Below are positions 1 through 10,341 of a DNA stretch of 64,000 nt, one piece after another. Numbering within the stretch: the stretch's first letter is position 1; each line of letters begins with the position of its first letter. Below the pieces are notes generated by a model, which did not search any database, was not told the DNA's origin, and was given only the letters and a program-made list of their open reading frames with translations. This DNA is from Mallotus nudiflorus. Its lineage: Eukaryota; Streptophyta; Magnoliopsida; Malpighiales; Euphorbiaceae. The stretch lies in NCBI GenBank assembly GCA_947683625.1, contig CANTUR010000945.1:186001-250000 (forward strand), written 5' to 3'. The translations under genes and the position numbers were made by a program.

Positions 1-2222
1 TCTAAAAATTTTTTTTGGACAGAAGATTATGAAATAACTTTTGAAGATATTAAAAAATTCATATCCTTCCCACCTCTACTCAACAGGCCGATCCTAGAGG
101 AAACACTATACTTATACCTTTCGGTGGGCCTAGAATGCATAGCCTAGGTAATGGTAAAGGAGGAAGAGGGCCAACAAAGCTCGGTGTATTATGTTAGCAA
201 AATACTCTGAGGATTAGAGATTCGATACCCAACATTGGATAAATTAGCCATGGTCATCGTTCATGCATCCTGGAAGCTCAGACACTACTTCTAAGCTCAT
301 CCCATTATTGTAAGAACCAGCTTCCCCTTGTAAAAAATATTATAAAGACTTAAGACTTTGGGCAGATTGGTTCAATGGTCGGTATTACTCAGAGAATTTG
401 ACATCAACTATGAGTCTCGTCAACAGGTGAAAGCTCAAGTATTAGTAGATTTTGTTCAAAAGATGACACTAAAAGATTTCACCATCACCAGTGCACCAGT
501 AGAAGCTTTATATAGACAGGGCATCCTCCACTCAAGGATTCGGTACCGAGATCATCCTCAAAGGACTGTATAAAGTTCTTATTAGATATGCAGTTCAGAT
601 AAAGTATAATGCCACCAACAATACTATGGAGTATGAGGCACTCATCATAGGATTAAAGTTAGCTACTAAAGTTAAAGCTAAACATCTCAAGATACATTTG
701 AACTCTTAATTGGTAGTAAACCAGGTTTAAGGGACATTCCAGATTAAGGATCCGAGCATCACCAGATATGTTGGGAAAGTCATGAAACTCTTAAAGAAGA
801 TTGAGGAAGACAGGGGACAATGGGAAATAATGCAAATACCTCAAAATGAAAACTTAAAAGCTGATCTCTTGGCCAAGTTAGTAGCCGAAGACAATCAGGC
901 ATTTAGAGATGTGGAGCTCACCGAAACACTGACAAGACCCAATAATGAAGATCCGGATATTTTAGAGATACATGAAAGCTCGGAGTTAATAAAGTCAATT
1001 ATCCAATATCTCACAAATGGGACACTCCCAGAAGACAAATTGAAAGTTAGGAAGCTAAAGATGAAGGTAGCCCACTACTCTATAATTCACAGAGAACTCT
1101 ATAGAAGATCCCTCTCATACCCATGGTCTAAATGTGTATCCTTAGAGGAAGGAAGCTACATACTCAGGGAAATCCATGAAGGCATTTGTGGAGCGCACGA
1201 GTCACATTACAAGTTAACTAAGAAAGCACTACTACAAGGATATTGCTGGCCCACCATGTCCAGGAATGCTTAGAAGCTAACTCAGGAATGTCATAAGTAT
1301 CAGTAGTTCCCCTGTCTCAACCATAAGCCCTTCAACCCTCAACATCCGATTGGCAGCCCCTAACCCTTTGCAATGTGGGGAATGGACATCTTAGGTCCTT
1401 TACCGACCTCCACATTATAAAAGAAATTCTTGATTATAGTTATAAACCATTTCACTAAGTAGGTAGAGGTGGAAGATGTATCGACTATCACAGAAGCCCA
1501 GATCCAATACTTCTTCTAGAGAGAAATCATCTGCAGGTTCAGAATACCACACACCCTGATCATGAACAATGGGAAATAGTTTGATAATGAGAAGTTTAAA
1601 AGGTTCTACTCTGACCTTAGAATAAAGTTTCATTTCACCTTAGTAGCCCACTTGCAGACAAACGAACAAATGGAAGTCACCAATAAGATTATCATACAAG
1701 GATTAAAGAAAAGGCTCGATAAAAAGAAGGGAAATTGGGTCGAAGAGCTTAATATTATTATTTGGGTTTACAGGACTACACCTAGATCATCCACAGAAGA
1801 AACATCATTCAGGTTAACTTATGGTATGGACATAGTAATACCTATAGAAATTAGATCTCCAAGTTATCGGGTCAGTAAAGAATTGGATCAGGACATCAAC
1901 ATTATTGACACTCTGATATATCTGGATTTATTAGAAGAAAAAAGAGAAAGGGCATCCATTATCGCAGAGGCACACAAGAGGAAGATAGCACAATATCATC
2001 TCGGGCGCATCCACCCAAGACAGTATAAGATAGGAGACTGGGTGCTTAGAAGGGCAGACATCGGCAAAGGCAACTCTGATACTGGAAAAATTGGACCCAA
2101 TTGGGAAGGGCCTTATCAGATTTTATAATGAACAACTAAAGGAGTATACAAAATAAGAGACAAACAAAACAAGGAATTATAATGATACTGGAACTCAGAC
2201 TGTCTCCAAAAATATTACCAAT
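1..2222 (+). pseudogene. Decayed Tat-lineage Ty3/gypsy pol (element A): end of RT/RNase H, second RNase H, integrase
   Basis: This is the 3' part of a retrotransposon polyprotein that enters from outside the window and is broken by many stops and frameshifts. Bases 1-460 read as the RT thumb and first RNase H, with pieces such as YYVSKIL and WSVLLREFDINYE. Bases 560-900 read as the extra, archaeal-like RNase H typical of Tat elements (NNTMEYEALIIGLKLA). Bases 960-2222 read as integrase: the zinc-binding region (GICGAHESHYKLTKKAL), a core with MDILGPLP, and a C-terminal part with TTPRSSTEETSFRLTYG. The second catalytic region reads IMNNGK followed by a stop, where the family has a D in xTDNG, so the enzyme is inactive. 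The order RT-RH-aRH-IN with two RNase H domains is what places it in the Tat branch. The pol end near 2222 is inferred from the family-like terminal pattern YWNSDCLQKYYQ. Confidence 0.85.
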
Positions 2223-2431
2223 AGATGTATTTAAAATACCATCCAATAAAGAATTTTCATTTATTGAAGAGAAATTATATTAGAAAAGTCAATTATAAAA
2301 AAAAAATCTTTAGTCTACTAAATGTACATCCGACAGATCAGACTTGAAGATAGGAGGGGGAGTAGCATTAATATCACTAATAGGCGTAAGAGGCTCAGAA
2401 GATGACCCTTCAACTGATTTAGAAATATTTC

Positions 2432-4080
2432 TCACATGGAGGGCAGAGGCCTTTTTCTGAGCATCCTCCTCGGAAGCGATCCTAATAGGTCAGTCGGAGT
2501 TATCTTATCCAAGTTAGTTAAGTTCAAAGCTAGATCTTGGGAAAACAGGACTCTCTTACACTCGGACCTGTATGCCATGAGAAACCCCCCAACCATATTT
2601 TGATAAAATCTTTTATCATTTTCTTGAGATTTCTCAGCCTCGCTCAGCTTCCTTTTTAGATTGGAAATCCGGGAGTCTTGGTCCTCAATCCTCCTTATTA
2701 ATTGAGCTTGACTGTGCTCTAGCTCGGCCACCTTCTTTTGGCTCGCCTCTGCTTCAGACTTGGCCTCTGTATATTTAGTCTGACAGAGTTCCAGCGTCGA
2801 CTTCGTGTTATCTAACTTATTTTTGAAGTCGATCGCTATGGTCCCAACCTCTGTCCCTTTTGAGTTGTATTGGCTCTTTAGGAAAAAGTACTCATCCTTC
2901 ACCAAAAGCAACGCTTGAGTCATCTGAGAATAAAAAACTTGTGTCATTACCTTAAAGCCTGAAATATAAAAAATTAAATAATATTGCAAACTTACTTCTA
3001 ATGAATACTTGATCATGGAGCTAAATAGCTACTCACGGCCTTCCTCCATCCACCGTTGCATATCAGTTGGCAGCCTCAATGATTTAGCGTACTAATCTCT
3101 AACTTAGGCGTTTGAGACACTCGGTGGTTTCATCTTGTTCAGAATTCAAGTTCTCATGTCCAGAGACCCAGAGAGCCTCAGATGTTGGACAAATATCTCT
3201 TCATCCAGCTCTTCAACATCAGAGTCTCTGTCTATGAGATGCCTTTTTTACCTTCTGCCTTTCTCAGTCTAAGAAGACCCGGCTACAGACTTCTCCTTCA
3301 AATTGGCGATGACTTCATTCATGACTGCGAGCACTATAGGTTTGGGTAATGGAGATAAGATTGAAGTATTTACTTGCATCTCTGGCTTATCAACTACAAT
3401 ATGAATCCCATCCACAAACACAAAAAAGTTATTCATCTATAAATAAAAAGATAAAACATAAGTTAGATAGGTACCTCTCTATGATGAAAACGTACCAGTC
3501 GATTATACACAATCTAGGCAAACCCACCATAGGTATCTTCTTGATACATCTTTGGTTGATTAAGCATTAACCATACCATTGATATGAAGTCTTAGGACCA
3601 TCTCGGTATCATGGTCGGATAATTTTAGAGGCTGCTTCATCTTATGGCACTAGTTGGACCACATTCGTCGAACATCTACGAAGTCCGAGTGGTGCTCAAC
3701 AATGAAAAATTTATGCCTCCACTTCTTATGAAGGTCCGGTAGCTTCACAAAAAGACTGTGGTTGGAGATGGCCGATAATGAGAACATCAGCTCCCCTTTC
3801 TTTTTAGTCAAACTATATAAGTATCGTAGGATGTTTAAGTCCGGCTCCCTAAGCTGGTCAGAATTCGGTAACTGTTGGGATGAAGCTGACCGAGTGCTAT
3901 GCTATACCTATTTAATAATGTTTTTACAAAGGGATCCAGAGGGAACTCCAGACCCTCCTTTAGTTGGTCAAAATATACAACTAACCTATTGAAGCCTAGC
4001 ATGAGATTATGGGCTCTAAATTTTTTATTGATGGTGTGCAGGGTAAAATTGACAAGAAAATTAAAATGCCTCTAACTCCA
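2432..4080 (-). pseudogene. Antisense gene of element A, putative gypsy-type transposon domain plus coiled coil, decayed
   Basis: This is a minus-strand gene lying between pol and the 3' LTR of element A. The upstream part (about 4000-3640 on the minus strand) translates in pieces to EFPLDPFVKTLLNRY and LGQLHPNSYRILTSL. That pattern resembles the 'putative gypsy type transposon' (Transposase_28) proteins encoded antisense in Tat elements such as Grande. Stops interrupt it. The downstream 2432-2958 part is an open, Lys/Glu/Gln-rich segment predicted to form a long coiled coil (for example AEASQKKVAELEHSQAQLIR). Minus-strand GT at 3036 and AG at 2959 would make a 78-bp intron, so the first residues of the open frame there are probably intronic. 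The function of these antisense products is unknown. Confidence 0.6.
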
Positions 4081-4611
4081 CCCTAATAACTCTTCGTCTA
4101 TTCTAGAAATGAATAGATCAGATCTAATTTGTTCCCTCGGTGCCATGAATTTATCTATAAACACAATATAAAGCAATAAAGGAATAAAGAAAAGGATCAC
4201 GTGGTTACAAAAGCACAGGGGTTGCTGTTGAAAAAGCTTGTAGTAGAAGGAAAAAGAGGCAAAGAAGATAGAAAAAGCCAACAAGATAACAAAAAGCAAA
4301 AATGAAACACATTGAAGAAACATAGATACTTATAGGACAACAAAAGACTCTGGAACAAACCATAAACTACCCTCATAAAAACTTTGATTTCTCCCACATT
4401 ATTAAGGGTAAACTGGGAAATGGGAAAACTCATTAATCGAACTATAATTATTATAGCAACCAAAACGTCTTATCTTCTGACACACGAATAAACGTGACAG
4501 TTATGCAATTTAAATTTAAAAAGAAAAAGAAAAAGAAAAGGGCGCATCGAAATGACCTAGCGAACGTACGTCTCGGGCACGCTACTGACAACTGTCCCTT
4601 CACAGTGAGCA
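4081..4611. other. Non-coding tail of element A before the solo LTR
   Basis: No supportable gene. The stretch holds A/G-rich low-complexity sequence (an AAAAAG-type purine run near 4515-4540) and ends with GAGCA, the left copy of the target duplication of the solo LTR. Confidence 0.5.
4607..4611. repeat. Target-site duplication GAGCA, left copy (right copy 7807-7811)
   Basis: Five identical bases flank the TG...CA termini of the solo LTR, as expected for Ty3/gypsy integration. Confidence 0.9.
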
Positions 4612-7600
4612 TGTCACGACCCAAAACAGGGGCCATGACCGGTGCTAGGGAACGAGAATTCTTTCGAATCCGGAACCCGTAGCAAGCCTAAAAATAAAAT
4701 AAAATAAACATGCAATAATAATAACAATATATAATGCAGCGGAAATAAAAATCATAAATATAATAATAACATATGCGCCAACTGGATTTAAATCAAATCC
4801 TCATCATTTCATATATATAAATCTTTATACAAATCCAGTTCAATTATAATACAACATCTCTTTAAATATTTAATGACTACTGTAGTGTCTAGATAAAATA
4901 AACCCAACACTCAGAGAAGCAGTTTACACAAAGAAGCCGGGCGGAAGAAATCCGGCGTACAGGCCTGCTACTGAGGTCTGAAGATGATGACTCTCCTGAA
5001 AAATAGTCAACGGAGGGGAGTCAGACCTCACTGAGTGAATTACTATAGTATATATACATGCACACTAAATGACAATGCATACAATCAACAATATATATCT
5101 AATATGTATATATATACAGGCAAATACACACAGATGTAATAAAATTATTTTATATATATTTCATTGAAAATCATCGTTTATGAAGGATCACATAGAACCC
5201 TATGATATCGCAACCTCAAAAACAGTGTTAGGCAACACTCTAGCCATACATGCTCACTTATTCCAAATATATCCACTTAATCCATTTAGACAATAGACTG
5301 GCCCCGAGACACTAAGTCAACCGAGCTCCAGCAGTCTGACTGCCAGTGTGATTGGCCCCGAGACACTTGGTCAACCGAGCTCCAGCAATCACACCTCCAA
5401 ACCATATCTCACACATCAAATAATCAAATCCAATCAATATCCATAAACGGTTAGTAATATAGCCTAAATGCTATAGGTGTACCGATACGTACTCGGTCCT
5501 AGTGCTGCCCACTAGGTAGCACGTTCTATTGATATCCTTCATTAATAAATATAAAACATTCATTCACAAATAAATGATGCATGAATTTAAATAAAATAAC
5601 AATATAAACCATATATATACTGAAAATATACCAAAAGTAAACCAGGTATATTTCGAGTATATATACGTCAAATAAATCCAATCAAATTACAAATTTAGCT
5701 AGAAATATATTTAAAAACATTTTAAATATAATTTATTAATAAAACATGCATATAATTTAATATATATCAAAAATAAACCAAAAATATACTTAAATACAAA
5801 TCACATTATTTATGCATATTTAATCAAAATAAAACATATATTTCTAAAATTATGCATCCTAAAGCACATATATATAAAATAGTAACTCACACTTAGTGCG
5901 CTCCACGAGATGGGTCCGACGGGCCTCGGTCTCGGCGCAACTAAATAAATAATAACGACAGAAATCAGAATAAACCTAACAGAAAATCCTAGAACTCGAT
6001 CTAGAATATTAAACACAGAAACAGAATTAGGGTTCGACTGGATATCACGTTTTACGAGAATTCTACCGAAAATTCGACAGAACCTCCCCTGTAAAACTGA
6101 CATCTCTTTACTCAAAGAGTAGAGCCGACCCTGCAAAGAAACACACTTCGAAAAACAAGCTCAAAACAAATCCACAACCCCTGGTCGGACTCCAAACTAC
6201 AGTCTACCGACCGGGGTCCACAATCACAGAACAATTTCAGAAATACCAAAAATACCCTTATAACATAGAAATTCATTTTATAAGTAGAAATTACATAATT
6301 AACCTTTAAACACAGTAAAAACCGATAAAAACTCATTTTATTAGAAAAATCGTATATTATATATATAATTGAAAATAATTCACGAAAAATAGTTTTAATT
6401 AGTTAAAAATACCAAATAATTTGTAGAAATCATTTTTATACCTTAAATAACTATTAAAACCAATTAAATTGCATTTTTAGTCAATTTTGTGTAAAATTAC
6501 CAAAATGCCCTTATATATATAAATATACTAAAATTACTTCAAAAATTCACCAAAAATAGTATAATTATCCAAAATTAATTTTATCAACATTTTTATCAAT
6601 AATATAAATAATTAAACTCAATTAACCAATTAAATTCAATTAAAAACACAATTAACCCTATTTTCCAAAAATTACATAAACTTAAATAATTCAAAATAAA
6701 TACATAGAAATTCATAAAAATTCCAAATAAATTCATATAATTCATTTTAACAACTATATTTATCATAAAACACAATTTCATAATTTATTTAATTAATTTC
6801 GGAAAATTAGAAAATAATATTAAAATATTCAAAAATACCCAAAAATCAAAATAATCTCCAAAAATTCTACAAAAATTCATACATATAGATTAAGCTAAGG
6901 GAACAAAATTTTTGAAGGGATTTTTCATGAATCAATCAAATTGAAGTTCAAAAAAATCAAAAACCCTAAAATGGCCGAATTCGAAAATTCAAAACCTAAG
7001 CAAATCAAGACCATTTAAGCTCAAACCAAAGCTAGAATCACACTCACCGGAGCTTGAGGAGAAGAAAGAGATCAGCGGTGTCGAAAATGGTGACCGGAAA
7101 CTTCGTGAACGGTGAGGAGGGAAGTTTTGGCCAAAAATGGTGGAATTGGAGCTAGTCGGCGCCGGGGAAGGAAGCTAGGGGCGGCGGAGCAGCTGGCTGG
7201 GAAGGGCAGAGCTGCTGGTGGCACACCGATGGTAGGTGGTTAGGATTTGCAGCGGGAGGGGGAGAAGGGACGGCTCGACAAGAAGAAGACCGAAGAAGAA
7301 GAAGAAAAGAAAAGAAAAAGAAAAGAAAAGAAAAAGAAAAGAAAAAGAAAAAAGAAAAAGAAAAATAATAATAATAATAAAATATTTGGGAAAAATTCAC
7401 ACACCACACACTTATTATAATAATTTAAAATTTAATAATAAATAATAATTAGATAACAATAAAATTAATAAACAAATAATAACATATTAGGGTAATAAAT
7501 TAAACCCTAATTAAATAAATATATACACACATAGGCTTTATTTAGTAATTTAAAAATATGTATGAGTTCATGCAAGTCCGTAAATCTATTTAAAATAATT

Positions 7601-7806
7601 ACTAGTAAATTATTTACGTGAAAATTTCCCCGAAAATGAAAGTCTCGAGAAAATTTTATGTAAAGGACTTTAAATAATACACAATAATTAAAATAGGTTT
7701 TAAATACACATCGACTCGTAAAAATATCATAATATTTATACAAAAATTATTAACACTGCATATCCCGATGTAGTATTAAAATATTTAAAAAACACGGGAT
7801 ATTACA
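4612..7806 (-). mobile_element. Solo LTR of a Del/Tekay-type chromovirus, about 3.2 kb
   Basis: The segment starts TGTCACGACCC and ends GGGATATTACA. It matches, over its whole length, the 5' LTR of the minus-strand element at 37007-40230. It is flanked by a perfect 5-bp duplication GAGCA (4607-4611 and 7807-7811), and no internal gag-pol is present. It is therefore a solo LTR, most simply explained by LTR-LTR recombination after insertion into the tail of element A. Orientation is taken from the coding copy, so this LTR reads on the minus strand. Inside it, a 54-bp direct repeat containing GGCCCCGAGACACT lies at about 5299-5400 and is shared with the other LTR copy. An expanded AAAAG-type purine microsatellite lies at about 7276-7365 and appears only in this copy. 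Confidence 0.93.
7276..7365. repeat. Purine-rich AAG/AAAAG microsatellite in the solo LTR
   Basis: A run of GAA and GAAAA units follows GACGGCTCGACAAG. The homologous place in the second LTR (about 39690-39730) is much shorter, so this is a copy-specific expansion. Confidence 0.8.
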
Positions 7807-7811
7807 GAGCA

Positions 7812-8449
7812 TCACAATCTCCAATATCTAAGTTCAGTGACTGAAGCTAGCTCCCTTAAGTCACTTCTATAATACTGAGGGTTGGCATCTAAACCATACT
7901 TTCAAGGCACCGAGACTATACGACACTTGGATTGCACTTCTAATGCACTAAGATTAAGTCCAATGACTGAAACTGACACCTTTAGATCGCTTATACAGTA
8001 TTGAGGTTCTGAGCATGTAAGCCTCGCGCCATCTAAGCCTTGAGCATCTAAGTCCAGTGATTGAAGCTGACACCCTCATGTCGCTTCTCTAGTACTGAGG
8101 TTCCATACACGCGCCACACTTTTAATGCACCGAGCATCAAAACTCCAGTGATAACTAGTTTCATCATGTTGTTTCCACATTGACAGGTTAATCCATTACA
8201 TATTATTTTTTGTAGATTTTGTGCACTTAAAGTCCAGCTGGCAATTCAACAACATTTTTACACGATGATTTCAAGACTTGGTACTGAGCTTTATCTTTTC
8301 TCATGATTAAAGCTGGTCATCTTAGCTCACTTTTTCACACAAGATGTAATTAAGCAATCTCTTCTCAAGCGGACAAGTGACGTTGTTGTCCCTTTCAGAC
8401 CCGGATACATCAGACATAAATATCCGAAAACACTTGCAGGGAGGACTCT
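7812..8449 (+). repeat. Degenerate roughly 100-120-bp tandem repeats in the tail of element A, ending in a polypurine tract
   Basis: The phrase AGTCCAGTGACTGAAGCTGA, followed by a TCGCTTCT / AGTACTGAGGTTC block, recurs with substitutions near 7832, 7950 and 8051. A shortened fourth copy begins near 8142. The region sits between the antisense gene and the LTR, where Tat/Ogre elements are known to carry variable tandem repeats. It ends in GCAGGGAGGACTC (about 8436-8448), a plausible polypurine tract next to the LTR. Confidence 0.65.
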
Positions 8450-8846
8450 TGATACCCCATATATGTAGTCTTGTTTAATTAAGGTCTTTATTTCCTATAC
8501 ATGTTACTTGGAAATGGAAAGCAATCAGAGACATTTAGGAAAAAGTTATTTATCCAGAAGACTCCCGAAACAAGAAAGAACATTCTCCTAATTGGTTTAG
8601 GATTCCTATCCAAGAGAAATCCTACTCCTTTTAAGTTTAAGTATCACTATCATTATAAATAGGATATCATATCGCTTATTCTCATTCATTATATTCTCTT
8701 GTATTTTTATTGTTATTTTTCTCTCTCTAAATTCCTTCCACATATTCTAACTTAGACATTAAAGAGTTTGAGAGGATCTTACTCACCTCTCACCTTACCC
8801 TTTATTGACCACTTACAGAATTACAATTTAAGAGTTACGGAAAACA
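8450..8846 (+). mobile_element. Probable short 3' LTR of element A
   Basis: The segment begins TGATACCCC right after a purine-rich tract and contains a TATA box (TATAAAT, 8654-8660) in a promoter-like AT-rich setting. A CA end is reached at about 8846 (GGAAAACA). The 5' partner lies outside the window, so the boundaries cannot be confirmed by comparison and the 3' end is uncertain. Confidence 0.4.
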
Positions 8847-10341
8847 AATTATCACCTTTTTTGATCACCTTTTCTGCTTCTTCCTTCTAAAAAAAAATCA
8901 TATATATATATATAATCATAATCAAACATGCAAGATCATAATATAAAGGAACACACACTGATAGTTTTAGTGACAGGTTGCTTAGTTCCATGAACAGCAG
9001 CTCGATTGGCTTTTGTTGTGATAAGTCTCCTAATCAATTTATTTTTATTTTTAACTGATTTGCCTGTAATGTTTTGAGTCCTCCATGGCCACCCAACCAC
9101 CAATCTTCCCTCCATTATATATATATATTCTTTACTTTTAGGGACGGCGACGGCTCGTGTGTTCTTGGAGCTTCAAGAGGAGAATATTAGTATTACTTAT
9201 ATATAGTAATAATAATAATAATAATAATAAACGACTTACACGTATTTCATGGAATTGAGAAATGGTTGCTCCATTGTTAGACATGCACCTCTCCACTTGT
9301 CACCCAATCTTCATAATATTATGCCAATTTTGGAAAATCATACATTAAATTTTTTCAAAAAAAAAAAAAAAAAGAAATGCCTCTAAGTTTGTCAAAAATT
9401 TTCATTCATATAATCAAAATTTTCATTAAACCAATCAAATGACCAAACAATGAAAAGAACACTAATTAAATTTATTAGTTAAATTTATGATAAAACGTCA
9501 ATCTCAAATTTTTCTTCAAGATGAGTTCAAATCTTATTGAAAATAAAATTTTATTAACTAGATTAAATTTAATTTTAAAATTAAATTGAATTTTTTGAAA
9601 ATAAAATAACAAAAATTAAATTACATTAAAACGAGTGTTTAATTTCATTCAGCTCAATTCAATATATTAATTAAATTCACAAATATATTGGTTGACATAA
9701 ACTTCAGCTTACAAATAAATTTGAACAAAAATATCAATATATGTTACATCATATTAACCTTAATTTTTAATTAAAAAGTTTAGATTTTGAGTTACCAATA
9801 ACTAGATAGAAAATAAAAATTATTCTTACTTAAATAATATTTTAAACTCAAACTATTTTTAAAAGATGTTGTATGTATATGATTACATTGAATAATTATT
9901 AAAATTTTTTTTTATAATGTTATATCTGAATTAAACTAAATTAATAAAAAAATCAATTCTGAAAACTAGATTAAAATAAAATATTAATAAAAAAACTTTG
10001 AACAATTTGATCCTCAAATTGGGTTTTTAAAGGATACTTTTGAATCTAAACTTAGTGAGCCGAAGACGATATTTAGACCCAACAAAACAAATCCAAACTC
10101 AACCCGGCCCGACAAAGAAGAAACTGGTACGAGGTCGTTTTCTTGTATCCGCCACCACCGACTTTCGGTTCGGTTCGTTAGTTCGACGATATTCACATTC
10201 TCTTCTCTTCTCTTCCACTCCTCCATTTCCCTTTTCTCGTCAGATCTTTTATTTTTCTGACTCCGCAATCACTCACTCTCATTTACATTACATTAATTAC
10301 ATTACTCAACAAAAAAGAAACGAACCCATTTCTTGATAACA
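8847..10341. other. AT-rich intergenic region and promoter/5' leader of the O-fucosyltransferase gene
   Basis: Apart from the short ORF at 8936-9115, nothing coding is visible. The region has a TAA/ATA microsatellite (about 9206-9231), an A run (about 9357-9373) and long AT-rich sequence to 10000. From 10195 to 10260 it becomes TC-rich (TTCTCTTCTCTTCCACTCC), a common look of plant 5' leaders just upstream of the start codon. Confidence 0.5.
8936..9115 (-). CDS. Possible small basic ORF of 59 aa, unrecognised
   Basis: An ATG at 9115 opens a 59-codon frame ending TGA at 8936. It is rich in Lys, Arg and Thr and starts MEGRLVVGWPWRTQNITG. I do not recognise the family. Upstream on the same strand is a TATATATATA run close to the ATG. 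It could be a real short peptide gene, a single exon of something larger, or chance. Confidence 0.18.
   Translation of the reverse strand: MEGRLVVGWPWRTQNITGKSVKNKNKLIRRLITTKANRAAVHGTKQPVTKTISVCSFIL

Noticed and set aside
2959..3016. The first residues of the 194-codon minus frame as a protein N-terminus
   Set aside because: The segment lies inside a likely 78-bp intron (GT at 3036, AG at 2959), so it is probably not translated.
4494..4682. A short Lys-rich plus-strand frame
   Set aside because: It crosses the insertion point of the solo LTR and is low-complexity purine sequence.
7152..7445. Frames rich in Phe/Ser or Arg/Lys on the two strands
   Set aside because: They are translations of a purine microsatellite in an LTR.
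10333..10341. An upstream TTG start for the O-fucosyltransferase gene
   Set aside because: A plant gene would use the ATG at 10342, which is three codons further in the same frame.
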